Shown: positions 10,154 to 23,491 of the stretch, one piece after another
Layout: every line of letters begins with the position of its first letter
Position numbering within the stretch: the stretch's first letter is position 1
Assembly: GCF_001522545.3 (NCBI RefSeq)
Contig: NC_031776.1
Location: 31,028,342 to 31,092,341 of the forward strand
Source of the DNA: Parus major
Taxonomy: Eukaryota > Chordata > Aves > Passeriformes > Paridae
Direction: 5' to 3'
DNA length: 64,000 nt
Position numbers and translations under genes: made by a program
Notes under the pieces: generated by a model
Told to the model about the DNA's origin: nothing
Database searches by the model: none
Seen by the model: the letters and a program-made list of their open reading frames with translations, nothing else

Positions 10154-13100
10154 AATTAAATCTTTGTATACTACTCAAGATATTGTCTGCATCATAGCTG
10201 CTGCACCAGAGCAGCCTAAGCAGAGTGTCACAAATGAGCAAACAGGCAGTTGCCAGCGTGTGACACATCTTGGTGACTGCACAGCTCACTGGGGTTGTGG
10301 CATTCTTCAGCGTGGAAAAGCTACAAAAACACACAACCATTTTTGGAATGGACTCATCACAGTTTACTGGTCCCATTTAGAGAGTAATCCTCAGAATTTG
10401 CCCACGCTTCTGTTGTAGTCTGTCTACTAGAAATACTTATGTGTGAAGCAAAAAGTACTCAGCATCATTGGAGCAATATTATTGTTAGAGCCTCAGTTTG
10501 CTACGGCTTCCAGTAGTTAAAGTGTTGCTGAATGGCATAGAAAGGTTAAACTAAGCTAACTATAATTATTGTATGGTAGAAATGTAAAATGTCTTCATAA
10601 CTAGCTAGGTTTTTAAGGAGAAATTTTTCTGGAGGACAAGTAAGAGGAGACAAAGAACTGAAAGGAAAATAATTAATCAATCCTCTTCGGTTCTTTGATT
10701 GTTTTTCTGGTTTTAGGGGGCTGCTTATTTCTTCTTCCCTTTTTATCAGGCACACCAATTGCAAATTTAGGAGAAAACAATTGAAAAGTTCAGAATTTAA
10801 ATCAAAGTTGGTTGGAATTTTTTAATTTTTTTTTGAGAGAAGCAAGTTAACTCCTCTGAACTGCTGCCTTTTTACAGAGGTAATTTTTGTTATTTTCAGC
10901 AGAAGGTGACATGCTTGACAGCACCATTTGTAGTCAGGAAGTTACATGTTAAGATTAGTGAGAAACAAATCTGCAGTCTGTAGGTTTGCAATTTGGACGT
11001 GCTCTCACCATGCTGGAATAAAACCTCAAACCAGCACAGATTTATTTTATTTTTTTTTTCATAAAGATTACCAGGTAGTAATGAAAGGCATAGATGCTTT
11101 ACATTTTCCTTTCTTAGACATATCTGCTTGGTTCAGATTTTTCATGTAAGCAGTGTTCATTATCTGTGTGGGAGTATTGATGGATGTGGTGACCTACCAA
11201 AGACCAGGCAAGGGAGATGTTACTGAACTGTGGATAAATCCTCCAGAACAGGATACATTTTAACTTCCAATTTGAAAGCAGTGAATGAGCCTTTTCAAGC
11301 ATTTGGTTCCCTGCCTCAACACTCCTGACAGTGTTACCCTGTAACACTCCAAAACATCTCTGCACAGCACAGGAGGTTGTTGAGTATCCAAAAAAGATGT
11401 GTGGGAGCTGTTGAACAGCAGGGTCACCAGGATCTGGGTTTGATGATGTGAAAATCTGCTGTATTTTAGATTAATTTTCCAGAAACAGAACAGCTGGGTT
11501 CTCTAATGGGAGGCAGAATTTTTGTATGAAAAGAAAACAAACACAAGCCAGTATGAAAATCCCTCCTGTTGCCATAGCTCAGCATTTGCTTCAGTCAGCA
11601 CAAATGTAGTTTACCATAATTTCACTGCCCTGGAAGAGCTGGGGGAGGACAATTGGAAATGGGTCTGAGCAGGCACAACAATTCATTTTGTATTTATATA
11701 AAATATCCCCTGCATACCTGTGCATATTTGTGCAACTAGAAAATTCTGCCTATCACAGTGCATGAACTTCCAGCTGGTGCTGAAAGTAAAGGCAACAGCA
11801 GGACTTGTCTTTACCAGTTCAGCCTGATGTTTTTCAGGCAGGAATTGATTTCGGACTGGGATATCACGGAATTATGTTGGAAACAAAGATTTCTGCACTT
11901 AGGGAGTGCAAAACATGTGGGTTCTGCTGTAGTGCAATTCTTTGCTGTAAATACATGTTTGCTTGGTTCCCCCTGCTGTAAGGCCCACATGGCAATACAT
12001 ACTGCATTTGATTTTGCCTCTAAACCTTTAAAAATGGGAGGGGTTTGGTATTTGTTATTATAAGATTTTCTGGTCTAGTGCTTTGCTCAATGTTAAGTTT
12101 GCCTTTACCACAGCAGGGAGAGTTTATTATAAGCTCTGTTTTTTCATGCTGTAGCCCTGTTTCTAGTCTGCTGAACTGAATTACTGCATTCTGGCAAAAA
12201 TGAAACAGCAGCACCAACGCCGCTTGCGTTTCAGCCAGGGACAGAACACCCAAATTGGCTCCAGAGTCAGTGGACTCTGATCTTGTTTCCACTGAAACCC
12301 ATAGAGAAGACTCATTAATCTTGAAGAATAACAAAAGAAGACCTTCAGCTTCAGTCTAAATTCCTGTAAAAGGAGCCTATCATGAGAACTGTAAGTGCAG
12401 TTACTCTGTTGCTCACTGAGCTCCACACACGCTCCCCGCCACACAGCCCCGTTCCCTCGCCCAGTGAGAAATCAGTGAATCCTCCTGCAGATAAACACTC
12501 AGGCAAATCCATGTGGGACTAGTGAAAAGTTTGGATTATTTACTAAAACCTGTAATAGATATCCACATTTCAGGCTAGCAGGCAGCTTTCTGTCTGAGTT
12601 CCATAAGTATTTTCTTTCCTAATTGAAGAATAAAGGTGTAGTCTAATTCTTGCACTCAAGCAAGGACATCAGAGAGGGGACCGTGCTGCTGTTTTCAGCC
12701 TGACAGTCGAGCTTGCAGCTTCCTGTGCTCAGAAGTCAGGTTTTTGCATGACTGCATTTGAATATATTGATCTGCAATTGATGGGAAAAAATGTCAAAAG
12801 TTGAATATGAAACCATTTTACAAGCTTTTAAACATATCTCTCATATCAAGACATTCTTTGTTTTAAAATTTTGTATTTTTGTATGTGACCTAGTTTTTTT
12901 CAAAAATCTTGTTCCTACGGGATTAGAAAACTTGAGAGAAGCATTTACATATTTATTAAAATTAACATAAAAGGCTTGCCTTTGAAAGGTAAAGTTGGTA
13001 AATACACACTGTTTAAAAATGCCAATAAAAACCTCATTTATTTCATATATGCAAGTTGATTTGCACATGTATAAATAGAGTTGCTTTTTGCATTTTTTGC

Positions 13101-14418
13101 TTAGTTTCTATGTTTCTTTTTGTAATTTATAGTTGCAGCAGTGTGTTTGCTTGTTTATATCAGATTATGTTTCTACAAATATTTAATGTTTATGTGCCTT
13201 TTTTGCTTTCTCTGGGGTTCGGATGTGTGTTTGGAATATGGACGCTGTCTGAACAAGTATAATGGAACACTAATTCCAGGTAAATTGTGCTGATGACTCT
13301 ACAACTTAGTGGTGTGAATTTTGAATGTTTTTAAGTAGTGGAGAAATCTGTTCTAAAACTATACAAGGCTTAATAAGATAAAAGATGCTATAACTTTTAA
13401 TAATTCCTGCAAAACATTGCTTCTGCAAGCAGAATGCAATTTACTGAGAATCTGTGATTTGGCATGAGAGCTCCTGCTGGGACGGGATGTCTGTTCGATG
13501 ACCAGGGAGCAAAGGAAAGCCATTAACATTCCCCAGGGAGACAATGATAACAGAAAACCTCCAGGAGCAGCCACAGCTGATTTGATGAGCAGGAAAGTTG
13601 AAGATCCACATTGAGGTTTGCGAGGTGTTGGTTTTTCAGATAAAGGTGTCTCTGTGGGCCGGTTCCTGGTGCTGCCAGAGAATGCAGGACTTTTATGGGG
13701 GGGAGGGACTGAACAGCTTATTGCAGATGGATTTGCTTTTTTAATGCTGCTGCTTTTCTGCAGTAGTAATTTGCAAAGCAGCTGCTGATCAGATTGGGAT
13801 GTTGGGATGGGATTGTAGCCAGAGCCAGGACTCTGCACCTTCCCAGCTACTTAGTGTCAGCTTTTGCACCTTCCTGATTATCAAGAATTCAGACTCATTG
13901 AAAATTTCTCTTGATATCATCAGCTCCAAATCATGTTGTACCACTGCCCTTTCAAATCCTAGGCAGCATCCTTGATTTGTCCTTGACAAGAAAGACATAC
14001 CCTCCCCTCTAAGAGTGCATGGCCCATCTGAATTGCAAAGGTGATTTATGAGTTTGCAGCGCTGTTCACGTAAACAAAACCCAAATTGCTTTCTCAGGTA
14101 TGTTGTTTGCTCAGAGTTCATTTCAGGACCAAATTTTGCTAGTAAAATAAATTAAATGGGATGAATCAGGCTGGATACAATCTCATCTGAGCCTAATTAA
14201 CTTCGTGACTCCCACTGGCTTCAGTGATAGCACAACTCCTCCATTAATGTTTCTTAAAATTAAAGGAATCAGCCCTCCCTTTCTAATAAGTGTAAAGCAC
14301 TGTATCTTAAATGATCAATACCAATCATGTGCAGGTCATATTGTGCACATATCAGCAACCAGTTTTTCTCCATGTCACAACATAGGTTAGCTCTAAGTTG
14401 ATGTTACTTTATTTAATA

Positions 14419-14441
14419 AACTGATACTTTAAGTATCAGTT
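14419..14441. repeat. Perfect 11-bp palindrome with 1-bp spacer
   Basis: The arms aactgatactt (14419-14429) and aagtatcagtt (14431-14441) are exact reverse complements around a single T. In RNA the loop would be too tight for the full arm. In DNA it could be a dimeric protein-binding site. It lies in the probable MGAT5 3' UTR or flank, and its function is unknown. Confidence 0.8.
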
Positions 14442-16485
14442 GAAAATGTGGTTAAATTGCTGTTCAGCCAATGGTTGGGAGTCTGAGAGGTGGCATTTTT
14501 GATTGTTTGTTTTTAGAGAGACCAGGAGTTACCAGTTTCTGATTTCCCAGTCTTTTTTCCAGGGGTGCTAACGTTTGGCCTGGCTGTTTCCTTGTGATGT
14601 TTGTCCTGCAGCTGCTACAACTTCACCTTCTCACTTGTGATCTCTTTCCATCTGTAGTTCTCCTTTGGCCCCATTGTTGTAGGGATTGCTGTAAACTCAA
14701 GGAGAATAATGCACTGAGAGATGAGTTTTCATTGGAGCTGAAATGGTCAGGGACATAGAGGATTTTATTGAGATCTGCTTTAATAATATTGCTGTAAATG
14801 TAAAATCAAAACACACTTTTATGGGCAGTGACTTAAATTTCACCTACACATTTTCAAGCAGTTCTGTAGGGTTGTTTTTTTTTAATTAGTTTGTACTGTC
14901 CAAATATAATTATATTTAAATTGAATGTGTAAACAGCAACTCCAGGTGTAAAATGTTTACTGCAGGAATCTGTTGAAAATAGCAGAGGCTGGACCCCAGA
15001 GTGCCTCAGGTGTGAGGCATCACTCGTTCTTTCTTCCAGGAAAAGCAAACAAAGTGCAACCATTGCTGATGTGCCTATTCATTTTTATAGGTGTCATCCT
15101 TTGCATATTCATGTAATTAGGAGCACACAAAAGTATTTTCATTCAGCAGACCTCTCTCAAGAGCACTCAGCCACCTGTTTATTAAATGAGTACATAAAAC
15201 CAGGTCCTCAAAGTTTTGATAAAATGAGTGGTAGCTTCACCCTCAACACACAGAAACTGCTTTAAAAAATTAGTTGTGCTCAAGTGATTGAAACCCTTCT
15301 CTGTGCTGGGCAGGTCAGTGCAGGTGCCATTTCCTTAAGTGAGCTGTTCATGGGACCAGAATTTGTCACCTCGTGTAAGGGCTCTCAGAACTGAAGCATT
15401 GAGGACTTTGCTGTCCCCATGGCCACCAAAGCACGTGGCTGCTTCTGGTGCAGGAAAACACATCTGTATTGTCACTGCAAATACCAGCCCTGGGTCCTGC
15501 AGGAGCCACCAAATCCTTGGCTTTAAGGAGAGCATGTAAATAACGCCTGGCATTTCCTGGAGCCATCCGGGCACCAAGTGCATGTAACACGACCTGGCTC
15601 AGCCTCCAGCAGCTGCAAAGTAGTTTGAAATATCAAATAGGCACACAATAAATCAAGTTAAATTGCTGTCTGAGGGCAGTTAATTTTAATAGTGTAATAC
15701 CCAGAACTAATTTATGTTCGTTAACAGGTCTGTTGCAGTACAGTGACAGTGAAAAATATTTTTAAGGAGTCATGGGTTTAATTTGGTTTTTGCAAGGAAT
15801 GCAGGAGAGGAGGAGGAAATGGCAGTTTTTACCAAAGGAGAAAAGAGAGTAAATTTTGTGAGAAAACTCACCCTGAAGATTCTAAGAGAACGAGAAGAAA
15901 AATATCAGGGAATATTTACAAAGCTAATTTGGGCTTGGAGACACTGATCCCCCTGAGCTTGCTGAGCTGACCAAGGCACAGAGATTCTCCAGGGTGCAAT
16001 TTGGGGCAGCTCTTTTGGTTCTGGTCTGCAGCATTCCCTGGAGGAGTCTCCCTCTTCATAGGTGAAGAGGGTCAGAGTCTGAATAAGCCCTGTAGCAGTG
16101 TAAATTAGGAAAAAACTCTACTGAATTCTCTGAAAGTAAAATATTGTTTTTTGCAAACAATCATGTGGAGTCAAGGAGGGGTTTTAAATGTACACAAGAA
16201 CTTCAGGGTTAGGCTGGTACTATGGGGTGTTTGGTTTGAATTCTCCCCTAATAGGTTAATCCTTTGTTTTATTTCAATGGTTGTGTTCCACTATATTACG
16301 TTCAAGCAGTTGGATTCAAACAGAACGCAGTGGTTCATATACTGCCAAGTTCCTGGGGTTCAATAGGATGGGATTTTTTTGATTTATGTTTTTTTTTTAG
16401 AACAGTAAATGTCTGTACTTTAATGGCATAGAAAAATGCTTTGTTTTCACTGTTGTAGGAAAAAACTAGGGAGAATTTATTTTTC

Positions 16486-16491
16486 AATAAA
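16486..16491 (+). terminator. MGAT5: Candidate distal MGAT5 poly(A) signal (AATAAA)
   Basis: AATAAA is preceded by T-rich sequence and followed by a run of T and by TTGTGTGATTTGG, a good match to the usual downstream U/GU-rich element. It lies about 7 kb after the MGAT5 stop. Among the AATAAA copies in the flank it has the most convincing surroundings, but assignment to MGAT5 is inferred. Confidence 0.4.
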
Positions 16492-16510
16492 CTTTTTTCT
16501 TGTGTGATTT

Positions 16511-19500
16511 GGATTTACGATTGTTTTGTGCTTAAATGGGAATGCCATGAGCTGCATTTTATCCCAAACTGCATTTGTGTGGCTTCTTCCAACTCTGCAG
16601 CTGGGTGTTTCTGTTGCTGCCCCACCTCTGTGCAGTCCATGCCTCAGCCAGAAGAACATCAGGTGAGTAATGAACAGTTTGCTTTGTTTTGTTTTAAACC
16701 TGAGTTGGATAATGGAATACATGAAGCCTTCTTTCATGAGGCAGTTTTGTCACAGCAGTAGTTAGGAATTCCTGCTTTCCTACAAATTTATAGCTCGCTC
16801 AATTACAGCAGACACTGAATTTACAGCACACTGTAAATCTGGGAGAAAGGGAAAGTGAGACTGGAATTGCACAGTGGCTCTCAGGCCTGCAAGACTTACA
16901 GGCACAATGCACTGTGGAGTTGAAAGATAGAGCTACAGTAAATAAATAAATAAAAATAGCTGGTAAAATAGCAGCTTTAGCGTGTTCTCCTGCAGGATCC
17001 AATTTAACAGAGTGCTTGGGAGCTTATGAAACATTTGCATGTGGAACAAGGGCTCAGGCATGAAGCTTTGGCCCGTGTGGGATTTGGGGTGTGCATTCAG
17101 TGCACTTGAGAGTGCCACATGAAATCACCTTGGCAGCTCTGAATAAATCCAAATGTCCAGAGTGAAACTTCTCCAGGGGAGCTGTCAGGGTATTTCAGTG
17201 GCACCCATTCTGCTGACAGACCTTTTCTGCCTACCCCAGGTTTTGTTAGCCCAGCCAAGACTGAGGGAAGGGCTCTCTGTTGTCAGCTGCTGGGAATGTG
17301 GAGAGGTTTTGGTGGAGGCATCCAAGAGTAATAGAGCAATTAATGCAGGAGTGGTATGCAATGGAAAAAATAATAGGAAAAAAAACCAAAAAACAAAATG
17401 AAGACAGCTCTTTATCATTAAAAATTACCCATTTGTAGCACAGTTGCTATGCATTTAAAAAAACCAAAAAAGCACAGCTACACTGGAGAGAAGCAACAAC
17501 TCATTTTTTTCCAGCATTACCTTTATCGAAGTTTTTTCTTTGTTGAGGTTTTGGCTTTTTATTTTTACTGTGGCCACACAAAAGTGAGTACTGTAGAATC
17601 AGAAGAGTACAGAAGTCAGTAAATTCAGCTTGAGATGCCTTGTATTGACCCTTTCCCAATTAATGACACACACCCTGGCAAGCAAGGGCATAAAGATGTC
17701 AAAGAGATGCCTGCAGGGTGGGAGAGGGTCTGTGAGGTGGGTTTGGATTACCCACTTGGCCAGCGTCTTCACTGGGAGTTCTATGCATTGTGGCTACAGA
17801 GGGTGGTTTTTCCACTGTGCAGTGCTGCTGCAAGAGCCTTTTATGGCTGTTTCAGTGAGGAAAAGTATGTGAATATCCTTCATCACTTGCCCCTTTTTAT
17901 GGTCCTTGGCATACTTCCCCTTGGACTAAATCGGGTGAAAATGTTGTTGGTTCTGTGTTGCTGTTCAACATACCACAGTTTCCAAATGTTTCCTACCATC
18001 AAAATGAATTAGTGGAGGACACTGCTCATTCAGGCTCTTGTTCTGCTTATTTTTGGAAATGTTTTCCTTCCTGTTTCATTCCCTTAATTGTTGTTCAGCT
18101 TTGACATCTAAAAAGCTGAAGAGACATCTGTAAAATGGTGAGCAGCTAGAGTTAAATGTGGGCTGTGTTGCAGTCACATAATGGAAAAAAAAAATCTATG
18201 AAAATTAGAACTTGGAATAAGAAATACACCATGCAGCTGTATTGGAAAGCTCATTTGGGAGAGCTTAAATACTGAATACTTCAACTCTCACATGCTTAAA
18301 CTGGGTTTAGTCAAACTCCAGCTGGTGGAGAGTCCACAGATGGAAACATTTTACTGGGACTTTGTGCTGCTCTCAAAACACTTCCCCTCAGTGTGCAAGA
18401 GCTGGAGCACCCACTTTGCTGCCTCACACTGCCCTGTGTTTGTGTTTATGCTTGTCAGGACTTGCTATTTTATTTTACTGATTATGGGCATTGCATTTAG
18501 CTAAAATGTAGGTAGTAAATCTTTGTAGCAAAAAAACCTGGGAGCAGTTTGCACAGAACAGACTCCAGCTGTTCGGTCTCACCGTGTGTCCTTCCTTGCC
18601 TGGGAGCCTTGGCCTGCAGGACCTCAGGGAAGCACTGCCTGGCTGAAGACATCCTGCACCTTTGTGAGGAGAGACACATCAGAGCAAAGCAGTGCTGGAA
18701 AAAATGCTGAAAGAGTGAAAACTCCAAAGAAAATGTACCGAGGTGAGAGCCTTCTGTGGCTCAGCAGGTAACAGCTGATGCTTCCATCCTAAGTACAGGG
18801 GATCTTGGCAGGGAAGCTGCCAAACCCCTAGAGACCCCTCTTGGCTTTCATTTCCTCCCCACCTTCTTAGGAGGGTGGGATTGATGTGATCAGCCCAAGC
18901 TGTGCTGCAGGCTTGGGTTCTGCCCCATGGGTCTGCCCAGTAAGAGGAGGTTGGCTTTGTCACTCGGCCTGTTTAAGAGGGATTGCTTCCACTCCCTGCT
19001 CCGTGGTGAGGTGAGGAGTGACAATAATCCCTACAGCCTGTGGCAGCAAGAGGAGAGCTCAGAAGGGTGCTGGGTTTGGTGCCAGCAGTGGGAGCTGACA
19101 AATGGGATGTTTCCCAGTTGCTCACCAAACTAACTTGGAAGGAAATGTGCTTTGAGCCTGCCTAAAGCTGAATGTCAGTGCTGGTGTAAGTCCCTGCAGG
19201 ACCTGAACTCTCTGAGCTTCCCTTCTCCTGCAGCTCCTGCTGAGTGGGCTGGAGGCTTGGGGGCAGCTGTGCCCACCACAGTGGGCAGCTGATCCCACTG
19301 AACAGGGAAAAAGCAGGAACTGTTTGGCTCCAAAACCTGTCCTGTGGCTGAAAGGAAAACAGCAGCTCCCAATCTTAGGGGGAGCAGGAGAGGGAAATAT
19401 CCCTGGCTGGTCTGTTACTTGAATTAATTATGCTCTCACATTGCATAACCTGGCCCCACATGCCAGGCCACAGGAATGTGTTTTTGTGTGCTGCTCCTGT

Positions 19501-22420
19501 GCAGTTCCTGGTCCTGGATAATCACAGCCAGAGGTGCAGGGATGGGCTCTGTCACAGCTCCTCTCAGTGGCAGCACACCCAGCACAGGCAGAGAGGTGAG
19601 AAATCACTGCCAGCACAGCAAAACTGTCTGCAACCCATGTGAAGCATCTACACAAGTCTGTGAATACCAGGGATAATCTCTATTCAAGGAGCTTCCTTAG
19701 CTCTTTATTTGATTGTTTAGGAAAAATGTGTTGTCAAGTTGGGAACAAACATTCCTGGTTTGCATATTATTGAGGTTTAATAGATGGACTGGATGACCTT
19801 TAAAGATCCCTTCCACCCCAAACTATTCTATTCATTCTTGTCCCATGGCCTAGCATCTCCATGAGCTCGCCCACAAAACAGAATGCCAGAAATGCCTGCA
19901 CATTTTCCCAGGCAGCTGGGACTGCAGAAATACAAGTGGTATTAGCAGTGGTGAGCACCTCTGTGGTACATTCCCAGCTGCAGGTGTACCTAGGGCTGAA
20001 TTTGCCCACATCTGAGGAGCTGCTTGTCTGGGATCTTTGCTTTAGGTCCATTCCTGGAATATCATCAGGGAGCTTCTTTTGAGGATCTTCTTCTAACACG
20101 GTTGGTTGATGCTTATTTATGGTCTGCCTACCATAGCAAGAAGTAAAATGGAATAAATCAGCAGCAGATGTTAGTCTGGTGATTTTTTTTAATGACAATC
20201 AAGATTCAAAAAAAATCTGGCTTTTAGCTAAAAGTGAACATTATCATTTCCCATGTCTACCATGTGGGACATGGCTGGGGATTCAAGATCACAGCTTTGT
20301 GTAATCCTGACAGAGTTTTTGATAGCTCCCTTCTCTGCTGAATAATATGGCCAGATTCAAAGCATCTGCTCAGTGTCACAGTCACTTTCAGGGATTAATT
20401 TGCAATTCTGAGCTTGGCCAGACTTTAATAAGTGTTGGTTTGCAGCCTCATTCTGGCCAGTGCTGTTCCTTGTGTGAGCACTGAGGCTCCTTGCTCACGT
20501 CCTGTGCACAACAAAGAGCCCTTGGCAGTGCTGAGGGCTGCTGTGATCACCAGGCAGGTTATTATGTTGGCCAGTGCCAAGTTTCAGGTGATTAGTCCGA
20601 GTGCTTTTGAGCTGTTGCAGCTTTTGAAAAGTCCACCTTCACTTAGCCTAGCTGGAAGCACTCTTGCCATCTCATAGCTGGAAAAAATCGACTGGCATTG
20701 ACATTTAATAAAACTCATATAGAAACTGTTCCCTCTGAGGGTGGCCGGCTCGAGCAGTGTCACAGTAGATGGATGAGCAGTTATTTTCTCTGCTATTGTC
20801 ACGTACCACACAGTCTCCTTGATGCCAGCTGCTTTATCACCATTTCTGAGAGTCACTTTTTTCCTGGACTTTTTCAAGTATCACAAGTATTTCTGTTATT
20901 TTCTTGTACTTACCTGCTAATGCTAGCAATGCTTTGAAGCACCTGTGGTAACTGAAAACTCTGCCATTGGCTTAAACTAATCTGATAAGAGTATGATTAA
21001 CTTGTGTAACCACATCTCCTTTTCTGTACTCAGAAACATCCCTAGAGCATTCCAGAGTTCCAGAAGGAAGTGTGAAACTTCATTAACTGAGTGTTTAACC
21101 TCCCTACGTGCATGAGCACATCTGTGCTCCTGTTTGCACCCAGCCTTTTAGCAGAGCTGTTTCATGTTTGAGCTGGGTGTTGGTTTGAGTGTCCTGCATA
21201 CTTTCAGTGGTTTAGGACTTTGGTGTGGCAAAGGTTATATCAGTTCAGCCATGCCCCTTCTCCTCAGTTTTCTGCAGCATGGGCTACAAACAGGCTCCTG
21301 GACTGCATGGCCCTGGGGAGCAGCACTTCTGGTAGTTCTCAAGTGTCATTCTCAAAACTAGCGATGGGACTGGAGTGGGAATAAAGCCCTCAGGGAGCTG
21401 GAAAAGGGTAAACAGTATCAAGAAAACTAACCAACTGAACTAATATTGCTGGGTTCAGGCCTTGGCTCTGTGATTCTGAGGCTGAGGATGCCTGACAAAC
21501 CCTGTTAATCAGTGAGGAAATACCAGTTCCACAGCTCCCTTCATGGAACTGGTGTGAGAGAAGAAACGGGAAAAGCAAAGTGTAAGACATTAAGTCTTGT
21601 GCAGGAAGACAGAGTCTTGGGGTGGCATTTGATATTTAAAATTCCACCTGTGCTGAGTACAGTGAGCACTCCTACACTTCCCAGTCCTTCTGGAGTCTTC
21701 TGAATGCTCCTCTGAAGTAGCTCCTTTGTCACCTTAGAGCTGAGTGACATCATCCTGTGACAGCAAGGCACAGGCAGCATCAGCACTGACAGCACCACTT
21801 TGCATACAAACACAAACTTAATTGATCCAAAACATGAGAAAACAAACGATAGCAGCAGGGCAGATTTCATTTTGCCCTAAGGAGTCCTGTATCAAGGCAT
21901 GTTCTCTTCCCAATACTGTCACTCTCATATGGGTCCTGCCAGGTCAGGGAAACCACCCTGGGGTCTCTTCCAACACCTACCAGTGGGAGTTGGCTTTTAC
22001 TAGAGATCTTTGAGGACCTGGTCAAGTCACAGATGATGGGAAATACAATTTTAACATCACAGCTGTAAAAAAAAGTGTCTCTACTGTACATCCCTCACTG
22101 ATCAGCCCAATTGTACATCTACTCTCATATCTGTATCTGCATCTGTCTATTGTTATGTACTAGAAATGGGCATTTCTAGCTACTGACCTACTTACCATGG
22201 TCTTGTTTCAAGCTCTGCAGTGGTCTGCCCTATTTTTTATTCACCTGTGATAAATAGAAGCAAAATACTGATTCTCTGTTGTGAAAACCAACCTGGAAAA
22301 CATAAAATAAAGAGAAAATGGCTATAGCCAGAGAATCCAGTTTAATAGGCTGCTATACAGGAAGACTTTGTTCTATGATACATTCTGGAAATAGTTTTCA
22401 AATGTTACTTACAGATACTG
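16511..22420. other. Intergenic region between convergent MGAT5 and TMEM163
   Basis: No exon, RNA gene or intact transposon was recognised. Contents are scattered chance open frames of up to 132 codons on both strands, A-rich tracts, GC-richer patches near 19.0-19.6 kb, and one short CR1 3' end at 19778-19838. It is the tail-to-tail spacer. If MGAT5 uses a more distal poly(A) site, some of it is transcribed on the + strand. Confidence 0.6.
19778..19838 (+). mobile_element. CR1 LINE 3'-end fragment
   Basis: The string gatggactggatgacctt, followed by aagatcccttccaccc and a TTCTAT-containing end, is the well-known 3' terminus of CR1 non-LTR retrotransposons in sense orientation. Only about 60 bp remain, the usual heavy 5' truncation. 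It is non-autonomous and old. It supports a bird or other sauropsid source. Confidence 0.85.
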
Positions 22421-23430
22421 TATAAAATAGATACCAGTTTTATTGATTATACATCAAGATTTTTTGATCATTTAACCTGCTATTAAGTAATATATAAGAT
22501 GTGTGGTGGAAAGTGAGCAACACTTTACAGGACAATCTAAATCTAATAAATAGATCTGTATCTCACCACAAGATTGAGCCACTGCTGTGCCGTTGTCAGA
22601 CCACAGAGCAACCACAACGTCACACACGCTGGTACAGCTGCATATGGTAAAATAGGAGATGAAAATCCCATTCCTTGAGCAGCTCCTCTTCCCTGCATGA
22701 CTCTTTTGGCTTTGGTCTGTACAGTAATACTGTGTGTGCTTGTTTGGTCCATGCAAAGCTATGAACAGTGTCTCATTAAGAAAAAATAGACTTTAAATCG
22801 AAGAGGTATCGTTTCAGTTAATTTGGGGTTAAAATGCAGTATCTCTCTGATCACAGAAAGGGCTGTACCTGCTCTTTCTGGCTGTCTATTTCAACAACAG
22901 GGTGGAAATAGCTACTTAAGTGTTTTAAGCAACACAGCTCTTGGTGTCCAGACTCTATGTAAGATAATCTTAGTTGAAGAGGTTAGCAAGGATTGTTCTC
23001 CTGTTACAGCATGTGTTTGGGAAAATACAGGCCAGGGGAAAAGAAAAAAATCCAAAACTCAAATCTGAAACTGGCACTTCTTTACCCACAGGCTTACCAC
23101 ACCATTGAAAACACTTTCACTCTGGAATATACAACATGGCAGCTGGGTTCAAACTGCAAACTGCATGTTTTCTATTGTCACAGGAATCAATAGCATACTG
23201 GAAATAAATAAGGAAAAAAAAAACCAAACCAAAACGCTGCTGTTTGGCTGAATCGCAAGCAGTGTGCACAATATGCCAGATTTACAGAGAGATTTTCCCA
23301 CTCAAACAAACTTCAACAGAAACAGACCACGGGGAAACAAACTGCATATTCAGGAAAATACCATTGGCACCACTTGCCAAGACGTAGGACGCTGTGGTTT
23401 TACAGTCCTTGCAGGGAGAGGGCGGCACCT
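22421..23430 (-). other. TMEM163: Probable TMEM163 3' UTR
   Basis: This lies immediately downstream of the TMEM163 TGA stop on the - strand. The first good AATAAA on that strand is at 22439-22444, which would give a 3' UTR of about 1 kb. Chance open frames occur on both strands and none is recognisable. The end point is inferred from the signal only. Confidence 0.55.
22439..22444 (-). terminator. TMEM163: Candidate TMEM163 poly(A) signal
   Basis: TTTATT on the + strand reads AATAAA on the - strand, about 1 kb after the stop codon. A further copy lies at 22236-22241. Which is used is unknown. Confidence 0.45.
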
Positions 23431-23491
23431 TCACTCGAACATCTCGTAGTGGCGCGTTTGCCTCACCCTGGGCACCATATCGATGAGCAGC
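23431..23491 (-). CDS. TMEM163: TMEM163 terminal coding exon with stop codon
   Basis: Read on the - strand after acceptor tccctgcag, one base completes a Lys codon (AA|G). The exon then encodes LLIDMVPRVRQTRHYEMFE and a TGA stop (23433-23431). This 19-residue cytoplasmic tail is, as I recall, essentially identical to the human C-terminus. The glutamate equivalent to human Glu286, a position reported mutated in hypomyelinating leukodystrophy, is retained (YEMFE). The exon contains CpGs despite its AT-rich surroundings, consistent with coding constraint. Confidence 0.97.

Larger units (their letters stand above)
9506..16510 (+). other. MGAT5: Probable MGAT5 3' UTR and 3' flank
   Basis: There is no further coding exon after the MGAT5 stop. 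AATAAA signals occur at 9654-9659, 11017-11022, 13024-13029, 15647-15652 and 16486-16491. The last is followed by T/GT-rich sequence that looks like a downstream element. MGAT5 is known to have a long mRNA, so a 3' UTR of several kilobases is plausible, but where it ends is inferred. Stretches near 12.8-13.25 kb and 15.05-15.75 kb are AT-rich with little simple repeat and look as conserved UTR or non-coding elements do. Open frames here, up to 159 codons on the - strand at 13359-13838, resemble nothing known. Confidence 0.5.

Noticed and set aside
13359..13838. 159-codon - strand frame downstream of MGAT5
   Set aside because: Low-information composition, no known family, no promoter or splice context.
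21880..21990. Possible further CR1 fragment around gtctcttccaaca
   Set aside because: Only a short resemblance to the CR1 3' end, too weak to call without a library search.
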